Assembly (NCBI GenBank): GCA_047519745.1 | Contig: JAPVSJ010000021.1 | Span: forward strand, 43,945 to 107,944 | Direction of reading: 5' to 3' | Length of the DNA: 64,000 nt | Source: VRUE01 sp047519745 | Lineage (GTDB): Bacteria; Actinomycetota; Thermoleophilia; Solirubrobacterales; 70-9 | The notes under the pieces: generated by a model | Told to the model about the DNA's origin: nothing | Seen by the model: only the letters and a program-made list of their open reading frames with translations | Databases searched by the model: none | Shown here: positions 33,891 to 42,575 of the stretch, one piece after another | How the letters are laid out: each line of letters opens with the position of its first letter | How positions within the stretch are numbered: the first letter of the stretch is position 1 | Program-made: the position numbers and the translations under genes

Positions 33891-34256
33891 CTAGCGCGCT
33901 CGACCGAGGCCGACGAGAAGGCCGATTCGATTCGCCACGATCTCGATCGTGTCTGGTGAGACCCGGCCCAGTTTGCGGCCAAGGCGGTGTACCGACATCG
34001 AACGAACCATCTCCGGCATCGCGTAACTGACCCGCTCGAGGCCTCCTTCGGGAGGCTCGACGCGGACATGCAGCTTGCTGCTCCGGTCTGTAGTCGTCAG
34101 CGGTACCGAGATCACGAGCCCCGCGGCGGACCGATTCATCGCATGAATGGAGACCACCAGCACCGGCCTCCTACCTCCCTGCTCATGGCCGACCACCGGG
34201 TCGGGGTTGCCCATGTAAACCTCACCCCGCTTGACTCCACTCCGCTTAACCGGCAT
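33891..34256 (-). CDS. MazF/PemK-family endoribonuclease toxin
   Basis: 121 residues. MazF-type SH3-like barrel: KRGEVYMGNPDPVVGHEQGG, RRPVLVVSIHAMNRSAAG, VISVPLTTTDRSSKLHVRV and SYAMPEMVRSMSVHRLGRKL. The RPVLVVS and VPLT segments carry the usual active-site neighbourhood. It probably cleaves mRNA or tRNA when its antitoxin is degraded. The start overlaps the antitoxin stop by 11 nt; the end lies directly against the lhr stop on the opposite strand. Confidence 0.9.
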   Translation of the reverse strand: MPVKRSGVKRGEVYMGNPDPVVGHEQGGRRPVLVVSIHAMNRSAAGLVISVPLTTTDRSSKLHVRVEPPEGGLERVSYAMPEMVRSMSVHRLGRKLGRVSPDTIEIVANRIGLLVGLGRAR

Positions 34257-34488
34257 CGGGTGGCCTGTCGAGAGGAGCGTCCAGCCAATCCTTCATTTCC
34301 TCGCGAATCTCGTCCCCGTACTTCCGATAGGACTCATCCATCGAGTCGAGAAGGCGTCGCTCTTCCCACAGGTCCACGGCCGCATCAACCATCTCGATCA
34401 CGCTCATCCCTTCCAGTCGGGCCTCCTCGGTGAGCCGCCGCTGCGTACTCCGCCTCACCCGGATCGTGGTCGTCTCGACTTCGGCCAT
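34246..34488 (-). CDS. Ribbon-helix-helix antitoxin
   Basis: 80 residues. EVETTTIRVRRSTQRRLTEE is a typical RHH N-terminus (the ribbon), followed by GMSVIEMVDAAVDLWEERR as the helices; the acidic C-terminal part should bind the toxin. The start is supported by TAGACT ending 6 nt upstream (leaderless pattern). It precedes and overlaps the MazF-like toxin, the classical antitoxin-first order. It probably represses its own operon. Confidence 0.87.
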   Translation of the reverse strand: MAEVETTTIRVRRSTQRRLTEEARLEGMSVIEMVDAAVDLWEERRLLDSMDESYRKYGDEIREEMKDWLDAPLDRPPDAG

Positions 34489-34510
34489 AGTGACAGTCTA
34501 CGAATCTGTC
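34489..34510 (-). promoter_or_regulatory. Promoter and candidate operator of the antitoxin-toxin operon
   Basis: On the minus strand TAGACT (plus coordinates 34495-34500) lies 6 nt before the ATG at 34488. It is enclosed in an inverted repeat GACAG/CTGTC (34492-34496 and 34506-34510) and GTAGAC occurs twice. This is a plausible site for RHH autorepression over a leaderless promoter. Confidence 0.45.
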
Positions 34511-34592
34511 TACAGCTATGCTGTGTGAGTTCATGCGTCTTTAAGGGCTCAGCGCGCGTTTCTCGCCCCCCGCAAGGGATAATCAAAAGCAG

Positions 34593-35294
34593 ATGGCCGA
34601 TTCGGAGGAGAGTCAGAGCCCGGTCGAGCTGCTGCGCAGCGTGCCGCTCTTCGCCGACCTCGAGCCGGGCGAGCTGGAGAGCTTCTCGCACGTCGCCGTG
34701 CCGCGCTCCTTCCCGGCCGCGACGCGGGTCTTCCACGAGGGCGACCACTCCGACGCCTGCTACATCGTCCGCTCCGGCAGCTTCCGGGTGACCCGCGAGC
34801 ACTCCGACGGGCGGGCGATCACCCTCGCGACCCTTAGCCCCGGCGACATCTTCGGCGAGCTGGCGATGCTCGACGGCGAGGTGCGCTCGGCCAGCGTCGA
34901 AGCGCTCAGCGATGGTGAGCTGCTGGCCTTGCCGGCGGGCGAAGTGCGGGCCCTGCTCGCCCGCCACCCGGAGATCACCGTGAAGCTGATCGGCGCCCTG
35001 GTGCGGCGGCTGCGGGCAGCCAACGAGCGCATCTCACGCCAGTCCTTCCAGACCGTCCCCAGCCGCGTCGCCGGCGTCCTCTCTCAGCTCGTCGCCGAAG
35101 AGGCACCGCGCACAGCCGCGGGCGGCGAGATCACGATCCGCATGAACCAGTCCGACCTGGCCCAGCTCGCCGGCACCTCGCGCGAGAGCGTCAGCCGCTT
35201 CCTCGCCGACCTCGAGCGATCCGGCATCGTGCGGCCGGGTCGGGGCCGGGTCACGGTCCTGGCCCCGGGGAAACTCCGCAACTACATCTTTTAG
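34593..35294 (+). CDS. Crp/Fnr-family transcriptional regulator
   Basis: 233 residues. Residues 15-130 are a cyclic-nucleotide-binding fold (LLRSVPLFADLEPGELESF, GSFRVTREHSDGRAITLATL, SPGDIFGELAMLDGEVRSASV; the FGELAMLDGEVRSA stretch is the phosphate-binding cassette). Residues 150-225 form the winged helix, with NQSDLAQLAGTSRESVSRFL as the recognition region. It lacks an N-terminal cysteine cluster, so it is more Crp-like than Fnr-like. GATAAT at 34578-34583 may be its -10. It is directly followed by pcm with no gap. Confidence 0.92.
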   Translation: MADSEESQSPVELLRSVPLFADLEPGELESFSHVAVPRSFPAATRVFHEGDHSDACYIVRSGSFRVTREHSDGRAITLATLSPGDIFGELAMLDGEVRSASVEALSDGELLALPAGEVRALLARHPEITVKLIGALVRRLRAANERISRQSFQTVPSRVAGVLSQLVAEEAPRTAAGGEITIRMNQSDLAQLAGTSRESVSRFLADLERSGIVRPGRGRVTVLAPGKLRNYIF

Positions 35295-35960
35295 GTGGCG
35301 GACTTCGCCAAGCGGCGCGCCGCGATGGTCGAGCGCCAGCTGCGGCGCCGGGGGATCGACGACGAGCGGGTGCTGGCTGCGATGGGAGAGGTGCCGCGGG
35401 AGGAGTTCGTCCCCGAGCGGCTGCGCGGCCGCGCCTACGCCGACACGGCGTTGCCGATCGGCGAGGGGCAGACGATCTCCCAGCCCTGGATCGTCGCCGC
35501 GATCTGCCAGGCGCTGGAGCTGGAAGGGAGCGAGCGGGTGCTCGAGGTCGGCTCGGGCTCGGGGTACTCGGCGGCTGTCCTCTCCCGACTTGCCGCCGAG
35601 GTGATCGGCGTCGAGCGACACGAGTCGCTGGCCGTGGACGCCCGCAGCACCCTCGACCGCATCGGCGCCGAGAACGTCGAGCTGCTCGTCGGCGACGGCA
35701 GCCTCGGGGTGCCCGAGCGGTCCCCGTTCGAGGCGATCGCCGTCCACGCCACCGCCCCGGCGCCGCCGCGGACGCTGCTCGCACAGCTGGCCGACGGGGG
35801 CCGCATGGTGGTGCCGATCGCCGCCGACGGGGCCGACCTGCTGACCGTCTTCCGCCGCGCCGGAGCCGAGCTGGTGCGAGAGGAGATCGCACCATGTCGC
35901 TTCGTGCCCCTGATCGGTGAGGAGGGCTTCAGTCCGGTGCAGCCCCTGCCCGATCCGTAG
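35295..35960 (+). CDS. pcm: Protein-L-isoaspartate O-methyltransferase
   Basis: 221 residues. Repairs isoaspartyl damage in proteins using SAM. MVERQLRRRGIDDERVLAAM and VPREEFVPERLRGRAYADTA are family-specific; then LPIGEGQTISQPWIVAAICQ and motif I VLEVGSGSGYSAAVLSRLA, followed by EAIAVHATAPAPPRTLLAQL. The GTG start is the base immediately after the regulator's stop codon, so the two genes are in one operon. Confidence 0.93.
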   Translation: MADFAKRRAAMVERQLRRRGIDDERVLAAMGEVPREEFVPERLRGRAYADTALPIGEGQTISQPWIVAAICQALELEGSERVLEVGSGSGYSAAVLSRLAAEVIGVERHESLAVDARSTLDRIGAENVELLVGDGSLGVPERSPFEAIAVHATAPAPPRTLLAQLADGGRMVVPIAADGADLLTVFRRAGAELVREEIAPCRFVPLIGEEGFSPVQPLPDP

Positions 35961-35990
35961 TTCGTACGGTCTGGCGGGACCGGGTGGGGC

Positions 35991-37877
35991 TCAGCAGCCG
36001 ACCGGGGCCGGATCGACTTTGTCCTTGATCACTTCGCCACCGCCACCGCCGCAGTTGATCGATTTGTCCTGCTGGCCGTCGATTGCGTCGATGAAGTCGT
36101 TACCGCCTTTGCCGATGAAGGTGTCGGCGCCGAGGTGTCCGAGGAAGCTGTTGCTGCCGCTGTCGCCGATCAGCACGTCGGGTCCGTCGGATCCCTCGAG
36201 GCTCTCGTTGCTGGCGCCGACGTGGTCGGGATTGCCGCAGCCGCTGGGGCCGCCGGTGCCGCCCAGTTCGACCGTCAGCGCCGCGTTCGAGCGGCCGTAG
36301 GAGACCGTGTCGTCGCCGGGCCCGCCGTCGTAGGTGTGACCCTGGCAGACGGCCACCGAGGAGACGAGCAGGTCGTCGCCAGGCCCGCCGGTCAGCTGGT
36401 CGGCCCCGGGGTCCGCGTAGAGCACGTCGCTGCCGTCGTTGCCGATCAGCGTGTCGTTGCCGTTGTCGGGGTTGTTGTAGTTCTCGCCGGCTTCGAGCAC
36501 GTCGTCGCCGGGCCCGCCGCTCAGGGTGTCCGAGCCGGCGTTGCCGTTGGCGCGGACCTGGACGCCGGTCGGGACGCTGTCGGCGATCGAGATGTTGTCG
36601 TCGCCGCCACCGCCGGTGATCACGACCAGGCCGGCCGCGGTCGACACCGCGCAGTTGACGCTGGTGCCGCTTGCCGGGGCGCAGCCTTCGCCGGCGAATA
36701 TGCCGCTGCTGTCGGAGACGGTCCAGCCGCCGCCGCCGAAGGCGACCTGGATGTCGTTGGCGCCGGCGTCGCCCTGCACGATCAGGCTCGATCCGTCGAG
36801 GCCCTGGTTGAGGATCGCGAAGGTGTCGTTGGGCGGCGGCGTCGGTTCGGTGCCGCATGAGTGTTCGGTGGTGAAGCCGTCGCATTCATCGCTGCCGGCG
36901 CCCCCGAACGCTTCATCCGGGCCGCCATCGCCATCGAGGTTGTCGTCGCCGACTCCGCCGTCGAGCCGGTTGACTTCGTTGTCGCCGACGATCGTGTCGC
37001 CCTGTGGCGAGCCGACCACGTCCTCGAAGCCCTGCAGGCTGTCGTGGCCGTCGCCTTTGGACTTGCCGGTTTCGAGGTCGACGGTGACGCTGCCGCGGGT
37101 CGCGCTCGCGTAGGAGACGATGTCCTGGCCGCCGCCGCCGCCGTTCAGCGTGTCTTCGCCGCTGTCGCCGCGGACGACGTCGTCATTGCCTTCGCCGCCG
37201 TCGGCGTTGTCGCTGCCGGCGCCGCCCATGACCAGGTCGGTGCCGCCGCCGCCTTCGAGGCTGGGATCGTCGCCCGGGCCGCCTTCGAGCTTGTCTTCGC
37301 CTTCGCCCCCGTCGAGCCGGTCGTTGCCCTTTTCGCCGTAGAGCCAGTCGTTGCCGCCTTCGCCGGCCTCTTCGTCTGAGCCTTTCTCGCCGATCAGCAC
37401 GTCGCCTTCGGCGCCGCCGAGCATGTGGTCGGGTCCTTTGCCGCCGCGAAGTTCGTCGCTGCCGGCCCCGCCGAGCAGGCTGTCGCTGCCGTCGGCGCCC
37501 TTGAGAGCGTCGTTGCCCCCGCCGCCGTCGATGTGGTCGGAGCCGCTGTCGCCGGCCAGCCGGTCGTCGCCGCCTTCGCCGTAGAGCGCGTCGAAGCCGC
37601 GCCCGCCGTGGATCGTGTCGTTGCCTGGGCCGCCGCAGATCGTGTCGTTGCCGTTGGGCCCGCCGGAGATCTTGTCGTCGCCGCCGCCGCCGTAGATCAC
37701 GTCGCTGGCCTTCTTGCCGACGATCACGTCGTTGCCCGGCGTGCCGACGATCGTCGCGTGCTTGCCGTGGCAGGTTGCGGCCGAGGCCTGGCTTGCGCCG
37801 GCCAGGGCGAGTGCCAGGGCCGCGCAGGCGCAGAGTGCCGCGAAGCGCCTTGTCAGGTGGGTCGAAGCGAACAGCAT
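35991..37877 (-). CDS. RTX-type calcium-binding repeat protein, secreted
   Basis: 628 residues. Signal peptide near residues 1-33 (FAALCACAALALALAGASQA then SA). Residues about 45-280 contain some twenty GGxGxDxxx nonapeptides that should form a parallel beta-roll binding Ca2+. After a non-repeat part (FAILNQGLDGSSLIV to AGLVVITGGGGDDNISI) a second, shorter set follows (GGPGDDVLEAG, DQLTGGPGDDLLV, GKGGNDFIDAIDG). The start is supported by GGGAGAG 3-9 nt before the ATG. Classical RTX proteins leave by type I secretion without a signal peptide, so the Sec-type signal here is notable. Function beyond calcium binding is unknown. Confidence 0.88.
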   Translation of the reverse strand: MLFASTHLTRRFAALCACAALALALAGASQASAATCHGKHATIVGTPGNDVIVGKKASDVIYGGGGDDKISGGPNGNDTICGGPGNDTIHGGRGFDALYGEGGDDRLAGDSGSDHIDGGGGNDALKGADGSDSLLGGAGSDELRGGKGPDHMLGGAEGDVLIGEKGSDEEAGEGGNDWLYGEKGNDRLDGGEGEDKLEGGPGDDPSLEGGGGTDLVMGGAGSDNADGGEGNDDVVRGDSGEDTLNGGGGGQDIVSYASATRGSVTVDLETGKSKGDGHDSLQGFEDVVGSPQGDTIVGDNEVNRLDGGVGDDNLDGDGGPDEAFGGAGSDECDGFTTEHSCGTEPTPPPNDTFAILNQGLDGSSLIVQGDAGANDIQVAFGGGGWTVSDSSGIFAGEGCAPASGTSVNCAVSTAAGLVVITGGGGDDNISIADSVPTGVQVRANGNAGSDTLSGGPGDDVLEAGENYNNPDNGNDTLIGNDGSDVLYADPGADQLTGGPGDDLLVSSVAVCQGHTYDGGPGDDTVSYGRSNAALTVELGGTGGPSGCGNPDHVGASNESLEGSDGPDVLIGDSGSNSFLGHLGADTFIGKGGNDFIDAIDGQQDKSINCGGGGGEVIKDKVDPAPVGC

Positions 37878-37982
37878 CGCTCTCCCATCGACGCTTCAGG
37901 GTCGGCCTACACCCCGTCTAGTACAGACGTCCAGACGCCCGAATGCGTCGTTGCAACGCCCTTCAGATACGCTCGCAGCGCG

Positions 37983-38387
37983 ATGCGAGGCGGGATCTAC
38001 GTGCTCAACTTCTATTCCACGGTTTTCGTCGACCAGCTCAAGCGCGGTCGCAAGACGGCGACGATCCGGCTCGGCGACAAGACCAGCAAGTACGAGCGCG
38101 GCCAGGTGGTCTGGATCACCGTCGGCTTTCGCCACAGCCCGCGCGAGAAAATCTTCGCCGCCTGCATCGACGACGTCGAGGTGAAGAAGGTCGGCGACCT
38201 CTCGCCGCGCGACATCGAGCACGACAACCCGGAGTTCCGCCGGCTCGAGGACGAGGTCAAGTTCCTCGAACAGATCTACGGCCGCACGATCGGCCCCGAC
38301 GACATCGTCACCGTGATCCGCTTCTCGCAGATCGTCGAGCCCCCGGGCGCGCACTTCGGCAATGGAGAGACGCCGCACCACAATTGA
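37983..38387 (+). CDS. ASCH-domain protein
   Basis: 134 residues. LNFYSTVFVDQLKRGRKTAT, IRLGDKTSKYERGQVVWITV and FRHSPREKIFAACIDDVEVK match the ASCH beta-barrel layout (related to the PUA fold), including the K-T-A-T segment near the putative RNA-binding groove. The function of this subfamily is not established; RNA binding is expected from the fold. The ATG at 37983 was chosen because the open frame upstream is antisense to the RTX gene. It is divergent from that gene. Confidence 0.8.
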   Translation: MRGGIYVLNFYSTVFVDQLKRGRKTATIRLGDKTSKYERGQVVWITVGFRHSPREKIFAACIDDVEVKKVGDLSPRDIEHDNPEFRRLEDEVKFLEQIYGRTIGPDDIVTVIRFSQIVEPPGAHFGNGETPHHN

Positions 38388-38420
38388 TCGCAGAGCGCGC
38401 CGCTCCCGTATCCCGTCTCA

Positions 38421-38894
38421 ATGGCCGACTACGCATTTCTCACCACCTGGTTGCTCGACTCGCCACGCGAGCCCGTCTGGGAGGCGATCTACGACCAGGC
38501 GCGCTGGCCCGAGTGGTGGCGCGGGGTCGAGGAGGTCGAGGAACGGAACGGCGGAAACGGCGACGGCATCGGCGCCGTCTCGCGGATGGTCTGGAAGAGC
38601 CTCTTGCCCTACCGGGTCGAGTTCGAGGTGACGACGACGCACATCGAGCGGCCCTACCTGCTGCAGGCCGATGCGGTCGGCGAGCTGGCCGGGATCGGTC
38701 GCTGGCGGCTCTACGAGCAGGACGGCGCCACCGCCGTCCTCTACGAGTGGAACGTCTCGACGACGAAGCCGTGGATGAACCTGCTGGCACCGGTCGCTCG
38801 GCCGGCCTTCGAGTGGAACCACGACTGGGTGATGTCCCACGGCGCCACCGGCATCGCCAAGCTGCTCGGCTGCAAGCTGCTCGCCAGCGGTTAG
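38421..38894 (+). CDS. SRPBCC (START/polyketide-cyclase-like) protein
   Basis: 157 residues. The helix-grip fold is visible: YAFLTTWLLDSPREPVWEAI, DQARWPEWWRGVEEVEE, then alternating strands VSRMVWKSLLPYRVEFEVTT and WRLYEQDGATAVLYEWNVST, and the long C-terminal helix PVARPAFEWNHDWVMSHGAT. Such proteins bind small hydrophobic ligands. No specific ligand can be named. It lies 33 nt after the ASCH gene and before the groESL operator. Confidence 0.82.
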   Translation: MADYAFLTTWLLDSPREPVWEAIYDQARWPEWWRGVEEVEERNGGNGDGIGAVSRMVWKSLLPYRVEFEVTTTHIERPYLLQADAVGELAGIGRWRLYEQDGATAVLYEWNVSTTKPWMNLLAPVARPAFEWNHDWVMSHGATGIAKLLGCKLLASG

Positions 38895-38949
38895 GGATTC
38901 GCCTCGCCGGAGTCACCCGCAGCGCGCGTACCGCTATCTTTACATTCTG

Positions 38950-38976
38950 TTGGCACTCACCTGTGTAGAGTGCCAA
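38950..38976 (+). promoter_or_regulatory. CIRCE operator (HrcA binding site) of groESL
   Basis: TTGGCACTC, a 9-nt spacer, then GAGTGCCAA: a perfect 9-bp inverted repeat matching the CIRCE element with a T/G variation shared by both arms. It sits 82 nt before groES. HrcA would repress the operon until heat or misfolded protein relieves it. HrcA itself is not in the window. Confidence 0.96.
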
Positions 38977-39057
38977 CGCCCGGAGACCGCTGAAACGGCT
39001 CTGAGGCGCGGAATTCACGACTTTGACCAGTAAATCACCCATAACGGAGGTTCACGG

Positions 39058-39345
39058 ATGAAGCTGAAGCCCCTCGGGGACCGGCTGATCGTCAAGCCGA
39101 TCGAGGAGGAGGAGACGACCGCAAGCGGCATCGTCCTCCCCGACACGGCCAAAGAGAAGCCGCAGAAGGGCAAGGTCGTCGCCGTAGGCGATGGCGCAAT
39201 CAAAGAGGACGGCAGCCGCCAGCCGCTCGACGTGAGCGATGGCGACGAAGTCCTCTATTCCAAATACGGCGGCACCGAGGTCACCGTCGAGGGCGACGAC
39301 CTGCTCGTGCTGCGTGAGTCGGACGTCCTCGCCAAGCTCGGCTAG
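39058..39345 (+). CDS. groES: Co-chaperonin GroES
   Basis: 95 residues, normal for the family. KLKPLGDRLIVKPIEEEETT, the mobile loop TASGIVLPDTAKEKPQKGKV, and the end GDDLLVLRESDVLAKLG are diagnostic. It caps the GroEL ring during folding. AACGGAGGTTCACGG before the ATG contains a strong Shine-Dalgarno (GGAGG), in contrast to the many leaderless genes nearby. groEL follows after 45 nt. Confidence 0.98.
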   Translation: MKLKPLGDRLIVKPIEEEETTASGIVLPDTAKEKPQKGKVVAVGDGAIKEDGSRQPLDVSDGDEVLYSKYGGTEVTVEGDDLLVLRESDVLAKLG

Positions 39346-39390
39346 ACCCCCGCCACCAGGACTTAGAGACACCAAGGAGGAAGGAAACCA

Positions 39391-41031
39391 ATGGCTCACA
39401 AGGAGCTGAAGTACAAGGAGGAGGCACGCGGGGCCCTGCAGGCCGGCGTCGATGCAGTCGCCGACGCCGTCAAGGTCACCCTCGGCCCGAAAGGCCGTTA
39501 CGTCGTGCTCGACAAAAAGTTCGGCGCGCCGACGATCACCAACGACGGCGTCACCATCGCCCGCGAGATCGAGGTCGAGGACGTCTTCGAGAACCAGGGC
39601 GCCCAGCTGGTCCGCGAGGTCGCCACGGCGACCAACGACGTGGCCGGTGACGGCACCACGACGGCGACCCTGCTGGCCCAGACGATCGTTCGCCACGGCC
39701 TCAAGAACGTCGCCGCCGGGGCAAACCCGCTGGCCCTGCGCCGCGGGATCGAGAAGGCCGTCGACGACGTCGTCGACAACCTGCGCAACAAGCAGTCCAA
39801 GGAGGTCGCCGGCAAGGAGCAGATCGCCCGTGTCGCCGCCATCTCCGCCGCCGACGATGAGATCGGCAACGTGATCGCCGACGCGATCGAGAAAGTCGGC
39901 AAAGACGGCGTAGTCAACGTCGAGGAGGGCCAGACCTTCGGCATGGAGCTGGAGTTCACCGAGGGGATGCAGTTCGACAAGGGCTACATCTCCCCGTACA
40001 TGGTCACCGACCAGGACCGCATGGAGGCCGTGCTCGAGGACCCCTACGTCCTCATCGCCAACCAGAAAATCGGCTCCGTGCGGGACATCCTGCCGGTGCT
40101 CGAGCAGGTGATGCAGGGTGGCAAGCCGCTGTTGATCGTCGCCGAGGACGTCGAGGGCGAGTGCCTCGCGACCCTCGTCGTCAACAAGCTGCGCGGCACG
40201 TTCACCGGCGTCTCGGTCAAGGCGCCGGGCTTCGGCGACCGCCGCAAGCGGATGCTCGAGGACATCGCGATTCTCACCGGTGGCGAGGTGATCACCGAGG
40301 AGATGGGGCTCAAACTGGAGAACACCCAGCTGTCCCAGCTCGGCAAGGCGCGTCGCGTCGTCGTCTCCAAGGACACGACGACGATCATCGACGGCGCCGG
40401 CGACGCCGAGGACATCAAAGGCCGGATCAACCAGATCAAGCAGGAGATCGAGAACACCGACTCCGACTTCGATCGCGAAAAGCTCCAGGAGCGTCTCGCC
40501 AAGCTGGCCGGCGGTGTTGCCGTGGTCAAGGTAGGCGCCGCCACCGAGACCGAGATGAAGGAGAAAAAGCACCGCGTCGAGGACGCCCTGCAGGCGACCC
40601 GTGCGGCGCTCGAGGAGGGAGTCGTGCCGGGCGGCGGCGTCGCGCTGCTGAACGCGCAGAGCGACCTCGATCCCGACAAGCTCGACGACCCGGATGAGGT
40701 CACTGGCGCGCGCATCGTGCACCGCTCGCTCGAGGAGCCGGTCCGCCAGATCGCCGAGAACTCCGGCCTGGAGGGCTCGGTCGTCGTCAACGAGGTCCGC
40801 GCGCTGAAGCCGGGCGAAGGACTCAACGCGGCAACGGGTGAGTACGGCGACCTGATCAAGGCCGGCGTGATCGACCCGACGATGGTCACGCGCTCGGCGC
40901 TGCAGAACGCCGCCTCGATCGCCAAGAACATCCTCGTGACCGAGGCGATCATCGCCGAACCGCCGGAGAAGGAAGGCGCCGGCGGTGGAATGCCCGGCGG
41001 CGGCATGCCGGACATGGGCGGGATGATGTAA
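39391..41031 (+). CDS. groEL: Chaperonin GroEL
   Basis: 546 residues, full length. It has VKVTLGPKGRYVVLDKKFGA, GDGTTTATLLAQTIV (ATP binding), the apical-domain segment, EGVVPGGGVALLNAQ and a Gly/Met-rich tail (GGMPGGGMPDMGGMM). AAGGAGGAAGGAAACC precedes the ATG. It folds cytosolic proteins with GroES; regulated through CIRCE at 38950. A hairpin terminator lies 75 nt after the stop. Confidence 0.98.
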   Translation: MAHKELKYKEEARGALQAGVDAVADAVKVTLGPKGRYVVLDKKFGAPTITNDGVTIAREIEVEDVFENQGAQLVREVATATNDVAGDGTTTATLLAQTIVRHGLKNVAAGANPLALRRGIEKAVDDVVDNLRNKQSKEVAGKEQIARVAAISAADDEIGNVIADAIEKVGKDGVVNVEEGQTFGMELEFTEGMQFDKGYISPYMVTDQDRMEAVLEDPYVLIANQKIGSVRDILPVLEQVMQGGKPLLIVAEDVEGECLATLVVNKLRGTFTGVSVKAPGFGDRRKRMLEDIAILTGGEVITEEMGLKLENTQLSQLGKARRVVVSKDTTTIIDGAGDAEDIKGRINQIKQEIENTDSDFDREKLQERLAKLAGGVAVVKVGAATETEMKEKKHRVEDALQATRAALEEGVVPGGGVALLNAQSDLDPDKLDDPDEVTGARIVHRSLEEPVRQIAENSGLEGSVVVNEVRALKPGEGLNAATGEYGDLIKAGVIDPTMVTRSALQNAASIAKNILVTEAIIAEPPEKEGAGGGMPGGGMPDMGGMM

Positions 41032-41105
41032 CGACGCCGGGAATTCGGCTCGACGCCTCCCCGCGCGCGCCTGACGGCGCCGGGGCGGCGCCGGGCGGCG
41101 TCCTC

Positions 41106-41138
41106 AGAGGCCCGGATAGCCCTGCTATCCGGGCCTCT
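41106..41138 (+). terminator. Hairpin terminator after groEL
   Basis: A perfect 14-bp stem (AGAGGCCCGGATAG with CTATCCGGGCCTCT) around a 5-nt loop CCCTG, followed by a short T/TG tract. It lies 75 nt after the groEL stop and is oriented to stop the groESL transcript; it may also stop the leftward gene's read-through from the other side. Confidence 0.9.
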
Positions 41139-41209
41139 TGCGTCCTGGCCCGACTTGCCGCGGCGCTCGCCAGTCGCACACGCTGAGTCGCCGAGACGAA
41201 TTCCCGGCG

Positions 41210-42100
41210 TCAGGGAATCGCCAGGACTTCTTCCATCCTTCTCGGCTCCACGCCCAGCTCCTCCGCGTCCGCCGTGCCGCGCTCGCTCGTCATCGACACC
41301 TCCATCAGCTCCGCCTCCTCCCAGGTTGCGAACACGGCCTCGCCGAAGACGTTGCGGAGTCCGATCAGACCGGCGCGGATCAGCGGCAGGGGAATGTGCA
41401 CGAGCGGCCGTGGCCGCCCGGCGACGCGGCTGACCAGGTCCGACATCTCGTCGTAGCTGAGCGTCTCCGGCCCGGCCAGCTCGTAGCGGCCACGGGAGTC
41501 AGGGGTATCACGGTCGAGCGCCGCGACCACGCAGCGGGCGGCGTCCGCCGCCCAGATCGGCTGGAAGCGGGCCTGTCCGTCGCCGGAGACCGGCAGGACC
41601 GGCAGGAACGAGAAGCGGCGCAGCAGCGTCACCCACGGGTCGCTGCGGTCGTAGACGATCGAGGGGGCGAAGATCGTCGTCTCCAGCGACGAGGAAGCGA
41701 TTGCCTGCTCGGCAAGCCACTTGGCGCGGAAGAAGCGGGTGCGCTGGGAGGCGGCGGCGTCGAGCGCGCTGAAGAAGGCAAAGCGGCGCACGCCGCTGCG
41801 CTCGGCGGCACGCAGCAATCGCACCGTCGCCAGCCCGTTCAGCTCCTCGATCCGGTGCGGCGGCTGGTCACGGATCGTCGCCGCCAGGTGGATCACCGTG
41901 TCGACTCCGCGCAGCGCCTGGCGCAGCAGATAGGGGTCCGACATCTCGCCGAGGTCGCCGAGCGCGATCTGCACGTCGACCCGGTGCGCGCCGAGCCGGC
42001 GCGGCTCCCGCACCAGGCAGCGCACGTCCTCGCCGCGCTCGAGCAGCAGCGGCAGCAGGCGCGATCCGATGCTTCCCGTGGCGCCGGTCAGGAGCAGCAT
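41210..42100 (-). CDS. NAD(P)-binding epimerase-like protein (atypical SDR)
   Basis: 296 residues. LLLTGATGSIGSRLLPLLLE is the TGxxGxxG dinucleotide motif; DVRCLVREPRRL, GVDTVIHLAATIRD and VRRFAFFSALDA follow. The YxxxK catalytic pair is replaced (FFRAKWLAEQAI), typical of atypical SDRs related to the NDUFA9/NmrA-like group, where the role is often in redox or quinone metabolism. The ATG at 42100 starts the Rossmann strand cleanly; a GTG 2 codons upstream is possible. Substrate unknown. Confidence 0.8.
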   Translation of the reverse strand: MLLLTGATGSIGSRLLPLLLERGEDVRCLVREPRRLGAHRVDVQIALGDLGEMSDPYLLRQALRGVDTVIHLAATIRDQPPHRIEELNGLATVRLLRAAERSGVRRFAFFSALDAAASQRTRFFRAKWLAEQAIASSSLETTIFAPSIVYDRSDPWVTLLRRFSFLPVLPVSGDGQARFQPIWAADAARCVVAALDRDTPDSRGRYELAGPETLSYDEMSDLVSRVAGRPRPLVHIPLPLIRAGLIGLRNVFGEAVFATWEEAELMEVSMTSERGTADAEELGVEPRRMEEVLAIP

Positions 42101-42227
42101 GGGCACATCATCCCGAACGCCGCCTTGCGACCCTCCGCGCATGGGAATCCCTAAAATGTCTGCTCGCGCCTGGCAGGGTCCGAATGCCCGCCCGGCACCG
42201 CAAAGTCGAACCAGGAGAAAGCATCGA

Positions 42228-42500
42228 ATGACCTACGTCATCGCCGAGCCGTGCATAGGCCAGAAGGACAACTCGTGCGTCGAGGTCTGTCCGGTGGACT
42301 GCATCCACCCGACTCCGGACGAGCCCGACTACGACTCGGTCGAGATGCTCTACATCGACCCCGACGAGTGCATCGACTGCGATGCCTGCGTCGAGGCCTG
42401 CCCGGTCGATGCCTGCTTCGCCGAGGACCAGCTCCCCGCCGAGTGGGCCAAATACGCCGAGATCAACGCCGAGTACTACAAGAGCAAATCCGCCGCCTAA
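42228..42500 (+). CDS. fdxA: 7Fe ferredoxin (3Fe-4S/4Fe-4S)
   Basis: 90 residues. The N-terminal cluster uses C9, C17 and C21 (IAEPCIGQKDNSCVEVCPVD) and the second motif is CIDCDACVEACPVD (C48, C51, C54, C58), which with C25 gives the 3Fe-4S plus 4Fe-4S pattern of actinobacterial FdxA/FdI. A short acidic C-terminal tail follows. A clear Shine-Dalgarno (CAGGAGAAA) lies 8-16 nt before the ATG. Electron partner unknown; commonly serves P450s or 2-oxoacid oxidoreductases. Confidence 0.93.
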   Translation: MTYVIAEPCIGQKDNSCVEVCPVDCIHPTPDEPDYDSVEMLYIDPDECIDCDACVEACPVDACFAEDQLPAEWAKYAEINAEYYKSKSAA

Positions 42501-42575
42501 GGTCTAGGTAGCCCCTCTCCGCCGCAAGGGATGCAGCGTGAAAAGCGCCGCCCGGGCGGTCGCTACGATCTGGCT

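Noticed and set aside
30695..34030. A 1111-codon Arg/Pro-rich open frame on the plus strand overlapping lhr
   Set aside because: It is an out-of-frame shadow of lhr caused by high GC; it has no domain and an absurd Arg/Ala/Pro composition.
36000..37800. Short periodic DNA repeats that could be mistaken for a CRISPR array
   Set aside because: The 27-bp periodicity is the coding of RTX nonapeptides; there are no constant repeats with unique spacers and no cas genes.
39052..40722. A 556-codon antisense open frame across groES-groEL
   Set aside because: It is a shadow of a certain gene with no domains or signals of its own.
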